A DNA stretch of 36,350 bases from CBDUMN01 sp965368335 (GTDB taxonomy: Bacteria > Pseudomonadota > Alphaproteobacteria > Rhodospirillales > JAPHRK01): assembly GCA_965368335.1 (NCBI GenBank), contig CBDUMN010000032.1:1-36350 (forward strand), read 5' to 3'. This document shows, one piece after another, positions 7,532-16,293 of the stretch. How positions within the stretch are numbered: the first letter of the stretch is position 1; each line of letters opens with the position of its first letter. The notes under the pieces are model-generated. The model saw nothing but the letters and a program-made list of their open reading frames with translations, did not search any database and was not told where the DNA came from. The position numbers and the translations under genes are program-made.

Positions 7532-8945
7532 GCACAACGCGCACCCGGTAGGATAACGTTTCTTTCCCGCCGGGCTTCAGCGTCACCGTCCAGCGGGCGG
7601 TGGCCGTGCCGTCTTTTTTGTGAGAATGGCTTTCCTTAAGCACTTCCCAAGCGCCGCTCATGGATTCTTCGATCACTACCGTCACCGGTTTGTCATGAGC
7701 GTTGGTCAGGTCGAGTTTCCAGGCGGCCTCGAAGGTGCGATCATGGCCTTTCGGGTCTTTGACCTGAAAATCGGTCTGATTGCGGGTCAAGGTGATGTCG
7801 AAGGCCCGGCCCAGGGTCAGTTCCGCGGTTTCGCCCGCGGCCTTTCGGCTCAGGAACGCCTCGCCGGTAAACAGGGTCGCTGCCCCCTCGCCTTTGAAGG
7901 TGCGAATCGATCCTGCAGGCAAGGGAACGCCTAATCCCGAGGCCTTGTCGTTTTTGAAGCTTACCCGAATTTCCGGGCGCTGAGCATTGTCGTTCTTGGG
8001 CAGCGGCTGGCGATAGACGCCGTTTCTGAACAGATACTCGGTTTTGGCTGGGATGGCGTCGGCTTCAAGCAAGGTCACTTGCTGGGTCTGATGGCTTTGA
8101 AGCGTCACCTTGCCGGGCAGCCGGTAAATATGCTGCTCGCCGGTCGATTGGCGTTCCAGAGATTCGGTTTTTGCCGCAGGAGCGGCGGCCAGACCGCCAA
8201 ACCGGGAGGTTTCCGCATCCATCATCATCGCGCGGGGCGCTCTCGGCTGTCGGATTTCGCCTGCCACAACGCGAATTTCCGCATCGTCGTAGGTTCGGTC
8301 CGTTGTGTTGGTCAACTGGGCGAAACCGGTAAGGTCGAGGGCCGTTCCCGCGTCGTTGATCCGCGCCACATAGGCGGCGTTCCAATCGAGGCCGTCAGCG
8401 ATATACGTCAGGCCAAGGGTTTTTGGTCCCGCTTCGGCGCTATCGGCAATCAGTGTCAGCGCCGGTTCTGCCAGCAATCCTTCGGGGATATCCTTAAACG
8501 CCAGACGCCCGGGAATGCCTGTTTCAATCCGCTCGCCGATTTTTAAGATCAAACCGCCCCGCAGGCTCAAGACCGTTGCTTCGATTTCCGCTTCTTCACC
8601 GGTCTGCGGGTTGGTTTTGATTACCGTGATGGTTTTTCCAAGTGAGTGTTTGAGCAGGGCCTCCGGGCTGATCGTGCCGAAATCGAATAGACGTTTTTGA
8701 ATGGTCAGCCCGTCGCCGGACGCCAGGACCGAATTTTGCCGGATTGTCGGCGGCAGATCCTGGAGGGAAATTTCATGCGCTCCCTTGCCAAGCGTGATCA
8801 ACCGGGTTTCGTGGACCAGTCCGTAACCGCTCGAATAAAGGGTCAACGCCGGATTTTTACCGGTCTGGGAAACGATCGGTTCGGCCAGGGCGGTGGAAAC
8901 CTGAAGGGCGCAGGCGAAAGCGAGGGCGAAAGGGGCGATACGCAT
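7524..8945 (-). CDS. DUF4139 domain-containing secreted protein
   Basis: A 473-residue protein with a clear signal peptide, MRIAPFALAFACALQVSTALA, then a DUF4139 region containing the typical SSGYGLVHETR, LTYIADGLDWNAAYVARI and AQLTNTTDRTYDDAEIRVVAGE stretches apart. The C-terminal half is beta-rich. Function is unknown; it should be exported to the periplasm or beyond. The open frame extends 96 codons further, but only the ATG at 8945 gives a signal peptide and has a GGAGGA ribosome site (ten bases upstream). It stands alone on its strand, between nupC and the divergent rmuC. Confidence 0.85.
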   Translation of the reverse strand: MRIAPFALAFACALQVSTALAEPIVSQTGKNPALTLYSSGYGLVHETRLITLGKGAHEISLQDLPPTIRQNSVLASGDGLTIQKRLFDFGTISPEALLKHSLGKTITVIKTNPQTGEEAEIEATVLSLRGGLILKIGERIETGIPGRLAFKDIPEGLLAEPALTLIADSAEAGPKTLGLTYIADGLDWNAAYVARINDAGTALDLTGFAQLTNTTDRTYDDAEIRVVAGEIRQPRAPRAMMMDAETSRFGGLAAAPAAKTESLERQSTGEQHIYRLPGKVTLQSHQTQQVTLLEADAIPAKTEYLFRNGVYRQPLPKNDNAQRPEIRVSFKNDKASGLGVPLPAGSIRTFKGEGAATLFTGEAFLSRKAAGETAELTLGRAFDITLTRNQTDFQVKDPKGHDRTFEAAWKLDLTNAHDKPVTVVIEESMSGAWEVLKESHSHKKDGTATARWTVTLKPGGKETLSYRVRVVPR

Positions 8946-9104
8946 GGAACGGGGGTCCTCCGAAAGAACGGTTGCGGCAAGTCTGTCAATCAATTGCGGC
9001 AGAGGCAAGGCATCTCCATCTATCCAATCCATCCACAACATATTGGATGCTGAACTCTGGACATTCCGCCACATGTGGGGCAAAGTGACCGCAGAGGAGA
9101 ACGA

Positions 9105-10301
9105 ATGGTAAACATTGACGCATGGGGCCTCACGCCTTTTGAAATCAGTGTCCTGGCGCTCGGAACGGTTCTGGTCGTCGGGCTTTTTATTCTGTATCGC
9201 AAGGGTGAAAAGAGCCGCGGCGAGACGGCCCATCAGTCGGCGAGGATGGCCGAAGCCACCGACTATCTGGCCAAGGCTCAGTCGGAGCTGGCGGTGCGCC
9301 TTCAGGCTTTGGGTGAAAATCAGATTGCCGCGCAGAACGGCCTGGGTGAGCGCCTCCAGGCCCAGGAACGCGCTTTAAGCAAAGCGCTGGATGAGCGACT
9401 GAGCGATGTTTCCAAGCGGTTGGGCGACGGCCTGACCGACCATGCCCAGCGGACCCATGTCACCATGTCGGCTTTACAAGAGCGGCTGGCGGTGATCGAC
9501 GCGGCCCAGAAAAACCTCACCGAACTATCGAGCCGGGTGGTCACTTTGCAGGACATCCTGGCCAACAAACAGGCCCGCGGGGCGTTTGGCGAAATTCAGC
9601 TCAACGATTTGGTGGTCAACGCCCTGCCGCCGACGGCTTACGAATTCCAGGCCAGCCTATCCAACGGTAAACGGGCCGATTGTCTGCTGAAACTGCCCAA
9701 TCCGCCGGGCTCGATCGTTATCGATTCGAAGTTTCCTCTGGAGAGCTTCGAGGCGTTACAAAATGCGCAGGACGACGCGGCCAAGGTGCAGGCGGGGCGG
9801 ACATTTTCCGCCGATATCCTCAAACACGTTAAAGATATCGCCGAAAAATATGTCATCCCCGGCGAAACCGCCGAATCGGCCCTGATGTTCCTGCCTTCCG
9901 AAGCGGTCTATGCCGAGCTGCATGCCTCTTTCCGCAATGTGGTCGAGGAAAGTTTCAAGCGTCGGGTCTGGATCGTCTCGCCGACCACCCTGATGGCGAC
10001 GCTCAATACCGTGCGCGCCGTGTTGAAAGACGCCCAGATGCGCGAACAGGCCGGGCTGATCCAGAAAGAGGTGGAAACCATGATGACCGATGTCTCCCGC
10101 CTGACCGGACGGGTCGACAATCTGCAACGCCACTTCGATCAGGCGGCCAAGGATATCGAGCAGATTCAAACCTCGGCCGACAAGGTGATGAAGCGCGGCG
10201 AGAAAATTCGCAACGTTGAGCTCGAAGAAGACGGCCCCGCCGAAGCGCTCGAGCCGCCCGCCCCCATGGACAATGTGACCGAGTTTAAAGGTCAAGTCTG
10301 A
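9105..10301 (+). CDS. rmuC: DNA recombination protein RmuC homologue
   Basis: A 398-residue protein. It has an N-terminal membrane helix (about residues 8-28), a coiled coil (about 40-150), and the RmuC domain with its PD-(D/E)XK-like core. The RmuC signature is RGAFGEIQLNDLV followed by RADCLLKLPNPPGSIVIDSKFPLE. RmuC limits recombination across inverted repeats and has been suggested to act as a nuclease. The start is the ATG at 9105, which follows GAGGAGA; the ten codons upstream in frame do not look coding. No obvious operon partner: the next gene begins 110 bp later. Confidence 0.93.
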   Translation: MVNIDAWGLTPFEISVLALGTVLVVGLFILYRKGEKSRGETAHQSARMAEATDYLAKAQSELAVRLQALGENQIAAQNGLGERLQAQERALSKALDERLSDVSKRLGDGLTDHAQRTHVTMSALQERLAVIDAAQKNLTELSSRVVTLQDILANKQARGAFGEIQLNDLVVNALPPTAYEFQASLSNGKRADCLLKLPNPPGSIVIDSKFPLESFEALQNAQDDAAKVQAGRTFSADILKHVKDIAEKYVIPGETAESALMFLPSEAVYAELHASFRNVVEESFKRRVWIVSPTTLMATLNTVRAVLKDAQMREQAGLIQKEVETMMTDVSRLTGRVDNLQRHFDQAAKDIEQIQTSADKVMKRGEKIRNVELEEDGPAEALEPPAPMDNVTEFKGQV

Positions 10302-10411
10302 GCGACGATTTCTAACCGATCATAAATCCTCTAGGCTCCAACCTGGGGAAATCACCCGATCTGTGCTATGCTCTTGGGATAAATATAAAAATAAAACCCA
10401 GTGAGGCTGCC

Positions 10412-11251
10412 ATGCTTATGCAGAGCGAACGTCAGCGGCTGTTGAGACGTCATCGGATCGGAGCTCTACTCCTTTTCTGTGCTGTCCTTTTAGCTTCACC
10501 TGGAAGGGCTGCGGCTCAAGATGTCATGGTGATCGGTGGCTTGGTCGCCCCGCCTTACATCATTAAGGACGAGCACAACAACCCCTCCGGTATCCTGGTC
10601 GAATTGATCCAGCAAACTCTGAGGCCGCTTGGCATCGAGCCTCAGTTTCGCATCACCAATTGGGCACGGGCTTTCAAGAGCGCTACGGCGGGTAAAATTG
10701 ACGCCTTGATTCCGGCGATCAAAAGTCCCGACCGGGAAAAGGCGCTGATCTATCCGGCCGAACCTCTGACTGTCTTGCAAATGGGCCTGATGCGTCAAAA
10801 AGGGTCGAGCGCCGTTTATGATGGCGAACTTGAAAGTTTGAAGGGTCGAAGGATCGGACGCATACGCAACGCCCGTGTCGCCCCGGCCTTTGATAAAGCG
10901 GCCGCCAATGGGCTGTTTCATCTTGAAGAACGTAGCAGCTTCGGTCTTCTGGCCTTGGCCGTGGTTCATGGCCGGGTGGATTTTTTGGCGGGCGATGAAC
11001 TGATGGGACTCTGGGGGGCTGCCGAGAATGGCGTTCTAAACCGAATCGAGGTCGCCCATCCGCATTTTGGCGATAATCCGGTCTATCTGGCGATTTCCAA
11101 GAAGTCCCCCCTGGCTTCCCGGGCCGCCGAAATATCGGTAAAGCTGGCTGAAATCAAGAAAAGCCAGAACTTCAAGCAAGCCCTCGAAGCTTATGGGCGC
11201 TTTCTTCAGAAAGACGTGTTCGAGTATCTCCTCAAAGCCTCAGCCGATTAA
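10412..11251 (+). CDS. Periplasmic substrate-binding protein (SBP_bac_3-like)
   Basis: A 279-residue protein with a basic N-terminus and hydrophobic signal sequence, probably cleaved after PGRAAA at about residue 35. It is followed by a family-3 solute-binding fold: PPYIIKDEHNNPSGILVELI near the mature N-terminus, then FRITNWARAFKSATAGKIDALIPAI. Such proteins bind amino acids or related small molecules. With no permease or ATPase beside it, this could be an orphan binding protein feeding a transporter elsewhere, or a sensory one. I took the ATG at 10412, preceded by GTGAGG; a second ATG lies two codons later. It converges on recR with a two-base gap. Confidence 0.85.
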   Translation: MLMQSERQRLLRRHRIGALLLFCAVLLASPGRAAAQDVMVIGGLVAPPYIIKDEHNNPSGILVELIQQTLRPLGIEPQFRITNWARAFKSATAGKIDALIPAIKSPDREKALIYPAEPLTVLQMGLMRQKGSSAVYDGELESLKGRRIGRIRNARVAPAFDKAAANGLFHLEERSSFGLLALAVVHGRVDFLAGDELMGLWGAAENGVLNRIEVAHPHFGDNPVYLAISKKSPLASRAAEISVKLAEIKKSQNFKQALEAYGRFLQKDVFEYLLKASAD

Positions 11252-11253
11252 GG

Positions 11254-11847
11254 TTAACTCAATGGCTTGCGGCTTCTAAGGGCTGTGGAAAGGGTGCCGT
11301 CGTCGAGATAGTCTAGCTCGCCGCCGACCGGAACACCCTGGGCGAGACCGGAAACCGTGACGCAGGCGTTTTCCAGGCTATCGGCGATGTAGTGGGCCGT
11401 GGTCTGGCCGTCGACCGTCGCCGAAAGGGCGAGAATCACTTCCACAACTCTCGAATCGGCGGCTCTGGCGGCCAGCTTGGGAATGCCCAGGTCTTCCGGC
11501 CCAACTCCATCGAGCGCCGAAAGGGTGCCGCCCAAAACATGGTAGCGCCCTTTAAACGCCTGGGTGCGTTCCAGCGCCCAGAGGTCGGCCACCTGTTCGA
11601 CCACGCAGATGAGTGTTTCGTCGCGTCTTAAATCGTTGCAGATGGCGCAGGGGTCCTGGGTATCGACGTTGCCGCAGACCGAGCAGGTCTTGATCTTCTC
11701 GGCCGCCTCGGCCATGGCGCGGGCCAAGGGGACCATCAGGCCTTCGCGCCGTTTGATCAGATGCAAAACGGCCCGCTTCGCCGAACGCGGCCCCAGGCCG
11801 GGCAGCTTGGCGATCAGCGAAATGAGATGGTCGAGGTCGGAGGTCAT
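11254..11847 (-). CDS. recR: Recombination mediator RecR
   Basis: A 197-residue protein with the RecR order of domains. There is an N-terminal helix-hairpin-helix (LIAKLPGLGPRSAKRAVLHL), a four-cysteine zinc finger (CSVCGNVDTQDPCAIC) and then a Toprim domain containing YHVLGGTLSALDGVGPEDL. RecR acts with RecO and RecF to load RecA onto gapped DNA. Length is normal. It is the last gene of the conserved dnaX-ybaB-recR string, but is separated from ybaB by 135 bp containing a paired palindromic repeat. Confidence 0.96.
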   Translation of the reverse strand: MTSDLDHLISLIAKLPGLGPRSAKRAVLHLIKRREGLMVPLARAMAEAAEKIKTCSVCGNVDTQDPCAICNDLRRDETLICVVEQVADLWALERTQAFKGRYHVLGGTLSALDGVGPEDLGIPKLAARAADSRVVEVILALSATVDGQTTAHYIADSLENACVTVSGLAQGVPVGGELDYLDDGTLSTALRSRKPLS

Positions 11848-11865
11848 TTGGTTTTCTCTCTATTG

Positions 11866-11966
11866 TCGTTCCGGGGCATGCGTCGCATGAACCCGGAACC
11901 CAGGAATGGCAATTTGCGAGAAATTTCTGGATTCCGGGTTCCGCCGATGGCGGCCCCGGAATGACG
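11866..11966. repeat. Paired inverted palindromic repeat (REP/BIME-like), copy 1
   Basis: Two units lie in inverted orientation, 11866-11907 and 11926-11966, joined by an AT-rich spacer. Each unit has TTCCGGGGC and GAACCCGGAA ends flanking a short hairpin. In unit 1 the hairpin is CATGC-gtc-GCATG; in unit 2 it is CCGCC-gat-GGCGG. The same family recurs at 25302-25400. Here it sits between ybaB and recR, so it would be transcribed as a large hairpin inside the operon. Confidence 0.8.
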
Positions 11967-11982
11967 GCGCTATGCGTGGTTC

Positions 11983-12306
11983 CTAAAACGGAAACTCCAT
12001 GCCGGGCGGTAGTTGCAGGCCGCCGGTCATTTCCTGCATTTTTTCCTGCACCTGTGCTTCGGCCTTGGTCTTGGCGTCGTTCATTGCGGCGACCAGCAGG
12101 TCTTCGAGCACGGTAATGTCGTCGGCCCCGCCCAAAGACGGGTCGATGGTGATTTTGCGTGCATGACCTTTGCCGGTCAGCACCACCTTAACCATGCCTG
12201 CGCCCGCCGAGCCTTCCACTTCCATGTTTTCAAGCTCTTCCTTCATGCGGGCCATGTTTTCCTGCATTTTCTGAGCCTGCTTCATCAGGCTGCCCAGATT
12301 CTTCAT
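11983..12306 (-). CDS. YbaB/EbfC family nucleoid-associated protein
   Basis: A 107-residue protein with the YbaB plan. It has an N-terminal helix of the form LGSLMKQAQKMQENMARMKEEL, a beta core VEGSAGAGMVKVVLTGKG, and a C-terminal helix followed by a proline- and glycine-rich tail. These proteins dimerise and bind DNA. The gene overlaps dnaX by ATGA (12303-12306), the usual dnaX-ybaB coupling. The product name is certain at family level, while the precise cellular role is poorly defined. Confidence 0.95.
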   Translation of the reverse strand: MKNLGSLMKQAQKMQENMARMKEELENMEVEGSAGAGMVKVVLTGKGHARKITIDPSLGGADDITVLEDLLVAAMNDAKTKAEAQVQEKMQEMTGGLQLPPGMEFPF

Positions 12307-14096
12307 GCGTCGGTATCTCCTTGAGGATCGTCGAGAGGGGCGGTTTCCGGCCCCAGGTCGCGGACTTTTTCGAGTTTTGCGCCGGGGAAGGCGTCGAGTA
12401 CGGCCTTGACCACCGGATGCTCTGCGGCTTCCCGGCGTTTGTCGGCCTCGATGGCTTCGGTTTTCTGATGCAGGGTCGCTTCGCCGGAAGCTTCCGTCGT
12501 CTTGACCGCCCAGGGACGCTCCGTGTGGGTATTGAGGAACTTGCCCAGGGATTGGGCGAGATCGTGGGGGGCGTGTTCGGTGGGATTGAACAGAATGCGG
12601 CCCGGTTCGAACTCAACCAGATGGACGTTGCTCACCAAATTGGCGTGCAGAATGCGCTCGTTATGGGCATTGGCCAGGGCCACCACGTCTTCGAAACGCT
12701 GCGGGTCGGACCGCATGGCCGCCACTTCGCCGACCGGAGCCGGTTGGACCTGAGGGGCCGGGGCGAAATCGGACTGGGCCAGAGCGGCCTGGGGCTGTGC
12801 GCCGCCGCGTGGGCCGGAGGGCATGGGGCTTCCTATAGCCGACGCTCCGCCGCCGCCATTCCCTGAAGGTGCGTTGCCGCTAGAAGCGCCGGAAGAAGGC
12901 GATGGCGCCGGGGCGCTGTCTTTCAAGGCCTTAACCGCATCCGCCGGGCTTGGCAGGTCCTGGGCATAAGCCAGGCGCACCAAAATCATCTCGACGGCCT
13001 GCAAGGGTGAGGGTGCGTGATTGGCTTCGCCGATGCCTTTGAGCAGCATCTGCCAGGCGCGGCTCAGGGCGGCCATGGAGAGGGCTTCGGCCATCTCCGC
13101 GCCACGGACTTTTTCGGTTTCCGAGACCATGCCCGCTTCGGCGGCTTCCGGCGCGACCTTGAGGCGGGTCAACCAATGCACCAGTTCCAGCATATCCTGA
13201 AGCAGGACCACCGGATCGGCGCCCGCTTTATATTGGTCGGCGACCGATTGAAGGGCGGCCTTGATATCGCCTTTCAGCACCAGATCCAAAAGATCGAAAG
13301 TCTGGGAGCGATCGGCCAGTCCCAACATGTCGCGGACCTGCTGTTCGCCCACTTCACCGGCGCAATGGGCAATGGCCTGATCGAGCAGGCTCAAACCGTC
13401 GCGCACCGATCCGTCGGCGGCCCGGGCGATCAGCGCCAGGGCTTCCGGGGCGACCTGAGCGTTTTCTTTCTCCGCGATATTGGCGAAATGGGCGGCCAGT
13501 GTTTCCTGATCGACGCGCCGAAGGTCGAACCGTTGGCAGCGCGACAGGACGGTCACCGGGATTTTACGAATTTCAGTGGTGGCGAAGATGAACTTCACAT
13601 GCTCGGGCGGTTCTTCCAGGGTCTTTAAAAGCGCGTTGAAGGCGCTTTTCGAGAGCATATGGACTTCGTCGATGATGTAGATTTTGTAGCGCGCCGAAGT
13701 GGGGCGATAGCGCACGCCTTCGATAATTTCGCGAATATCGTCGACCCCGGTGCGGCTCGCGGCGTCGAGCTCCATGACATCGACGTGCCGGTCGCCGGCG
13801 ATGGCCTTGCAGTGTTCGCAGACGCCGCAGGGATTGATCGTCGGTCCGCCCTCGCCGTCGGCGCCGACGCAGTTGAGCGCCCGGGCGATCAGCCGTGCGG
13901 TCGTGGTTTTGCCGATGCCGCGTACGCCGGTCATTACGAAGGCGTGGGCCAGACGTCCCGAATCGATGGCGTTGGTCAGGGTGCGCACCATGGCTTCCTG
14001 GCCGATCAATTCGGCGAAGGTCGAAGGCCGGTACTTGCGGGCCAGAACCCGGTACTCGGTTTGCTGATTATCGGGTGCGGAAGTCTCGTCGTTCAT
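12303..14096 (-). CDS. dnaX: DNA polymerase III subunits gamma and tau
   Basis: A 597-residue clamp-loader ATPase. It has the AAA+ domain with Walker A GVRGIGKTTTAR, zinc-binding cysteines in CGVCEHC, the Walker B/DEVH region YIIDEVHML and the sensor 1 stretch FIFATTEIRKIP. Domain III and a low-complexity Pro/Ser/Gly/Ala linker (about residues 395-450) follow, then a tau-like C-terminal region. It builds the clamp loader and links it to polymerase. I did not see a clear slippery heptamer near the linker, so production of a short gamma form by frameshifting is not evident. It is followed by ybaB with an ATGA overlap and preceded by the SRP RNA gene. Confidence 0.96.
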   Translation of the reverse strand: MNDETSAPDNQQTEYRVLARKYRPSTFAELIGQEAMVRTLTNAIDSGRLAHAFVMTGVRGIGKTTTARLIARALNCVGADGEGGPTINPCGVCEHCKAIAGDRHVDVMELDAASRTGVDDIREIIEGVRYRPTSARYKIYIIDEVHMLSKSAFNALLKTLEEPPEHVKFIFATTEIRKIPVTVLSRCQRFDLRRVDQETLAAHFANIAEKENAQVAPEALALIARAADGSVRDGLSLLDQAIAHCAGEVGEQQVRDMLGLADRSQTFDLLDLVLKGDIKAALQSVADQYKAGADPVVLLQDMLELVHWLTRLKVAPEAAEAGMVSETEKVRGAEMAEALSMAALSRAWQMLLKGIGEANHAPSPLQAVEMILVRLAYAQDLPSPADAVKALKDSAPAPSPSSGASSGNAPSGNGGGGASAIGSPMPSGPRGGAQPQAALAQSDFAPAPQVQPAPVGEVAAMRSDPQRFEDVVALANAHNERILHANLVSNVHLVEFEPGRILFNPTEHAPHDLAQSLGKFLNTHTERPWAVKTTEASGEATLHQKTEAIEADKRREAAEHPVVKAVLDAFPGAKLEKVRDLGPETAPLDDPQGDTDA

Positions 14097-14154
14097 GGCC
14101 GCTACATTAGCCCGTCCGGCCTGTGGAAAGAAAGGCCGATCAAAAGCTCAGAGC

Positions 14155-14190
14155 AATAAAAAAGCAGGCGGTTGAACCTGCCTGCTTAAA
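14155..14190 (-). terminator. Terminator of the SRP RNA
   Basis: AAGCAGGC (14162-14169) pairs with GCCTGCTT (14180-14187), with GGTT/AACC extending the stem inward. Read on the minus strand the stem ends in a run of seven T residues (14163-14157). It lies immediately downstream of the SRP RNA and before dnaX, so dnaX is likely to have its own promoter in the remaining 60 bp or depend on readthrough. Confidence 0.85.
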
Positions 14191-14193
14191 AAC

Positions 14194-14289
14194 GAGTAGG
14201 AGACCGACGACCCGAACCGAATTCGTTACGGCTGCTTCCTTCCGGACCTGACCGAGTTGGCGAAGGGCTCGTCCGCCGATCTCCCGCCG
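14194..14289 (-). ncRNA. ffs: Signal recognition particle RNA, small bacterial (4.5S) type
   Basis: The minus strand carries the SRP domain IV hallmark, GGTCAGGTCCGGAAGGAAGC, followed by AGCCGTAACG. This is the Ffh-binding asymmetric loop and GGAA tetraloop. The flanks pair: GGAGA and the GGCGGACGA arm on the 5' side with TCGTCGGTCTCC on the 3' side, forming the long hairpin of a roughly 95-nt small SRP RNA without an Alu domain. It binds Ffh and targets membrane proteins co-translationally. The position upstream of dnaX is common in proteobacteria. The ends are approximate, set from stem pairing. Confidence 0.95.
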
Positions 14290-14299
14290 CGCAATAAAC

Positions 14300-14338
14300 A
14301 TAAATAAAGGGCCGTATGCAACAAAGAATACGGCCCTT
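14300..14338 (-). terminator. Terminator of the cupredoxin-like lipoprotein gene
   Basis: AAGGGCCGTAT (14307-14317) pairs perfectly with ATACGGCCCTT (14328-14338) around a ten-base loop. On the minus strand the stem is followed by TTTATTTATG, a suitable T-rich tail. It lies 22 bases past the lipoprotein stop codon and separates that gene from the SRP RNA. Confidence 0.85.
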
Positions 14339-14360
14339 ACATAATTTTGATGTTCGGTGG

Positions 14361-14879
14361 CTACTCTACGTAGGCGACTCCGTAGGCTTCCATATCCATG
14401 AAACCGAAAGGCTCAAAGACGCCGCCAAAGGTGTTGATTGCCAAGCTGCCTGCCCGGCGGAACTCGAAGCGCCCGCTTTTCATGGGGATCGCCTTAATTT
14501 CTCGGGTTTCACCCGGGGTGAGCGTTACGGAGCGAACCACAGAAGCTTTGGTGATTTCGTCGGCGCCGGAAACACCGGCGATGGCCATGGAGTCGAGGAA
14601 ATTACTGCCGACCAAACTCCGTTGATAAGGGTCTTTATTGGTTAGCCGCAATACGTAGGGCTGCCCTTTGCTCAAGGTGAGCAGCATGGGTGTGAACTGG
14701 TCATCGAATAGATTGACGTCGATAACCGTTGCACTATTCCAGTCTGCATTTGAGACGGCAGCCTGATAAGACTCCGGCGCCTCAACGGACCATTTGGCGG
14801 AATCTTTCGAAGGCTGGACGGCACAGGCCGAAAGCGCCGTCGCCAAAGCGGCAATCGCCAGATTTCTGATCAATTTCAC
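14361..14879 (-). CDS. Putative lipoprotein with cupredoxin-like fold
   Basis: A 172-residue protein. It has a short basic start, a hydrophobic stretch and the lipobox LSAC, so the mature protein should be acylated on that cysteine. The rest is beta-rich, with DVNLFDDQFTPMLLTLSKG and PYVLRLTNKD followed by VTLTPGETREIKAIP. This is the strand pattern of small cupredoxin-like proteins. The histidine usual after the N-D-x pattern is not seen (Tyr-Gln-Arg-Ser instead), so copper binding is doubtful. I use the GTG at 14877-14879 because GGGGAG precedes it by seven bases. The ATG at 14903 would add eight residues. It is monocistronic with its own terminator. Confidence 0.7.
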   Translation of the reverse strand: MKLIRNLAIAALATALSACAVQPSKDSAKWSVEAPESYQAAVSNADWNSATVIDVNLFDDQFTPMLLTLSKGQPYVLRLTNKDPYQRSLVGSNFLDSMAIAGVSGADEITKASVVRSVTLTPGETREIKAIPMKSGRFEFRRAGSLAINTFGGVFEPFGFMDMEAYGVAYVE

Positions 14880-15018
14880 CTCAAAACTCCCCAAACTGCA
14901 CACTACCTGTGCGAATCGCTAAAAAATTCTATCCACAGGCGGGGACAATAGCAACGAAAGGTTGGCGAATTCTAAACGGGCCTTTGCCAAAAAAAATGTT
15001 CTGTGCCAGGGTTCGACC

Positions 15019-15948
15019 ATGTTGAAGCAACAGTTCTATACCCAGTCGCCCCTCGACCGGGCCGCCCATTGGCGGCGGGATGAGAAAACCATCGAACGCG
15101 AACTGACCGATCCGACGACCCGGATCGTTCCGGTCTGGCGCAACCGAAATCTGGTCAGCGGAGACGAGACTTACCGGGCAGTCTGGCTTGCGCCTGCCGA
15201 CTTGAAGGGCGATTTTGAACCTCCGGTTTTCTTGGGTGTCGATGAGAGTGAGAACGCATGGTTTTCCATCGATATTTCAAAAATGCCCAAAGAATCCGCT
15301 GTGGCTCTGGCCCCCGGTGCGGAATTTATGGACCTCTGGGATTTGGGCACACTGGTCGAGGCCGGTGAGGCTTCGATTTTAGGTTACGCCAAGGCCATGA
15401 GCCACTGGCACCGGCGTCACCGTTTTTGCGGTCGGTGCGGATCGCCCACCGAGGTTAAAGACACCGGCCATCAGCGGATTTGCTCCGATCAAGACTGCGG
15501 CCAGCCGTCTTTTCCGCGTACCGACCCGGCGGTGATCATGCTGGTGACGGCTGAGATTGACGGCGAACCGGCCTGTCTTTTGGGGCGTCAAGCCAACTGG
15601 CCGGAGGGTATGTATTCAACGCTCGCCGGATTTTTTGAACCGGGTGAAAGCCTTGAGGAAACGGTGGTTCGTGAAGTGGCTGAAGAGTCGGGCGTCAAAG
15701 TAAGGGCGGAGGATGTCCGCTATCTCGGCTCCCAGCCCTGGCCGTTCCCCGCCTCGTTGATGCTCGGTTTTCACGCCACGGCCAGCGACACCGCGCTTGA
15801 TGTCGACCGCGAAGAAATGGAAGACGCCCGCTGGTTCAAGCTCAGTGAAATCGAGGCGCGCCAAGAAACGGGCCTCTATCTACCGCGCCGCCACTCCATC
15901 GCCCGGGCGCTGATCGACCGCTGGCTGGAAAACCCGGCGACGCCTTGA
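15019..15948 (+). CDS. nudC: NAD+ diphosphatase (NADH pyrophosphatase)
   Basis: A 309-residue Nudix hydrolase. An N-terminal domain is followed by a zinc ribbon (CGRCGSPTEVKD...CSDQDCG) and the Nudix box GFFEPGESLEETVVREVAEE. After the box comes SQPWPFPASLMLGF, the motif diagnostic of NudC enzymes. It splits NAD(H) into NMN(H) and AMP, and NudC proteins also remove NAD caps from RNA 5' ends. The open frame begins with a TTG at 14962, but the ATG at 15019 fits the family N-terminus better and has CAGGG upstream. It appears monocistronic. Confidence 0.93.
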   Translation: MLKQQFYTQSPLDRAAHWRRDEKTIERELTDPTTRIVPVWRNRNLVSGDETYRAVWLAPADLKGDFEPPVFLGVDESENAWFSIDISKMPKESAVALAPGAEFMDLWDLGTLVEAGEASILGYAKAMSHWHRRHRFCGRCGSPTEVKDTGHQRICSDQDCGQPSFPRTDPAVIMLVTAEIDGEPACLLGRQANWPEGMYSTLAGFFEPGESLEETVVREVAEESGVKVRAEDVRYLGSQPWPFPASLMLGFHATASDTALDVDREEMEDARWFKLSEIEARQETGLYLPRRHSIARALIDRWLENPATP

Positions 15949-16087
15949 GGTAACCTATTTCATGGCTCGCCCTAAAACGATCCGATTCTAACAATTATCC
16001 GGCAAGACTCGATTTCTTAACCTTTTTCGGGTATGATCTCCGCTCTTTGACAGAAGACGGAATTGTTTCCAGAAGGGAGACGTTTTT

Positions 16088-16276
16088 ATGGATGTAGCCG
16101 CGCTCGCGACCGTCGCTATCGCCGCCAAGACCGGCGTCGCCAAGCAAGATCTGAACGTACAATTGGTCAAGCAGGCCCTGGAAAACCAAACCCAGGCCGC
16201 GACCACGCTTGTCGAACAGGCGGGAGAACAAGTCGCCGCCGCCGCCAACGCGACCAAGATCGACGTTACGGTTTAA
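16088..16276 (+). CDS. Small YjfB-like protein (putative motility protein family)
   Basis: A 62-residue helical protein, MDVAALATVAIAAKTGVAK at its start, then a heptad-like helix with VKQALENQTQAATTLVEQ and an alanine-rich end. The pattern (N-terminal MD-I/V-A, a K-x-A-L-E/D helix and Q-rich centre) fits the short YjfB-like family annotated as putative motility proteins, whose function is not established. AGAAGGGAGA gives a strong ribosome site, and a TATGAT -10 candidate lies at 16032-16037. The next gene, a GNAT, begins 17 bases later, so the two are probably one transcript. Confidence 0.75.
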   Translation: MDVAALATVAIAAKTGVAKQDLNVQLVKQALENQTQAATTLVEQAGEQVAAAANATKIDVTV

Positions 16277-16293
16277 TCCCTGGAGGGATTGTT

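Noticed and set aside
12850..12920. Programmed frameshift site in dnaX for a gamma subunit
   Set aside because: I saw no clear A-AAA-AAG-type heptamer with a following stem in the linker region, so no frameshift product is claimed.
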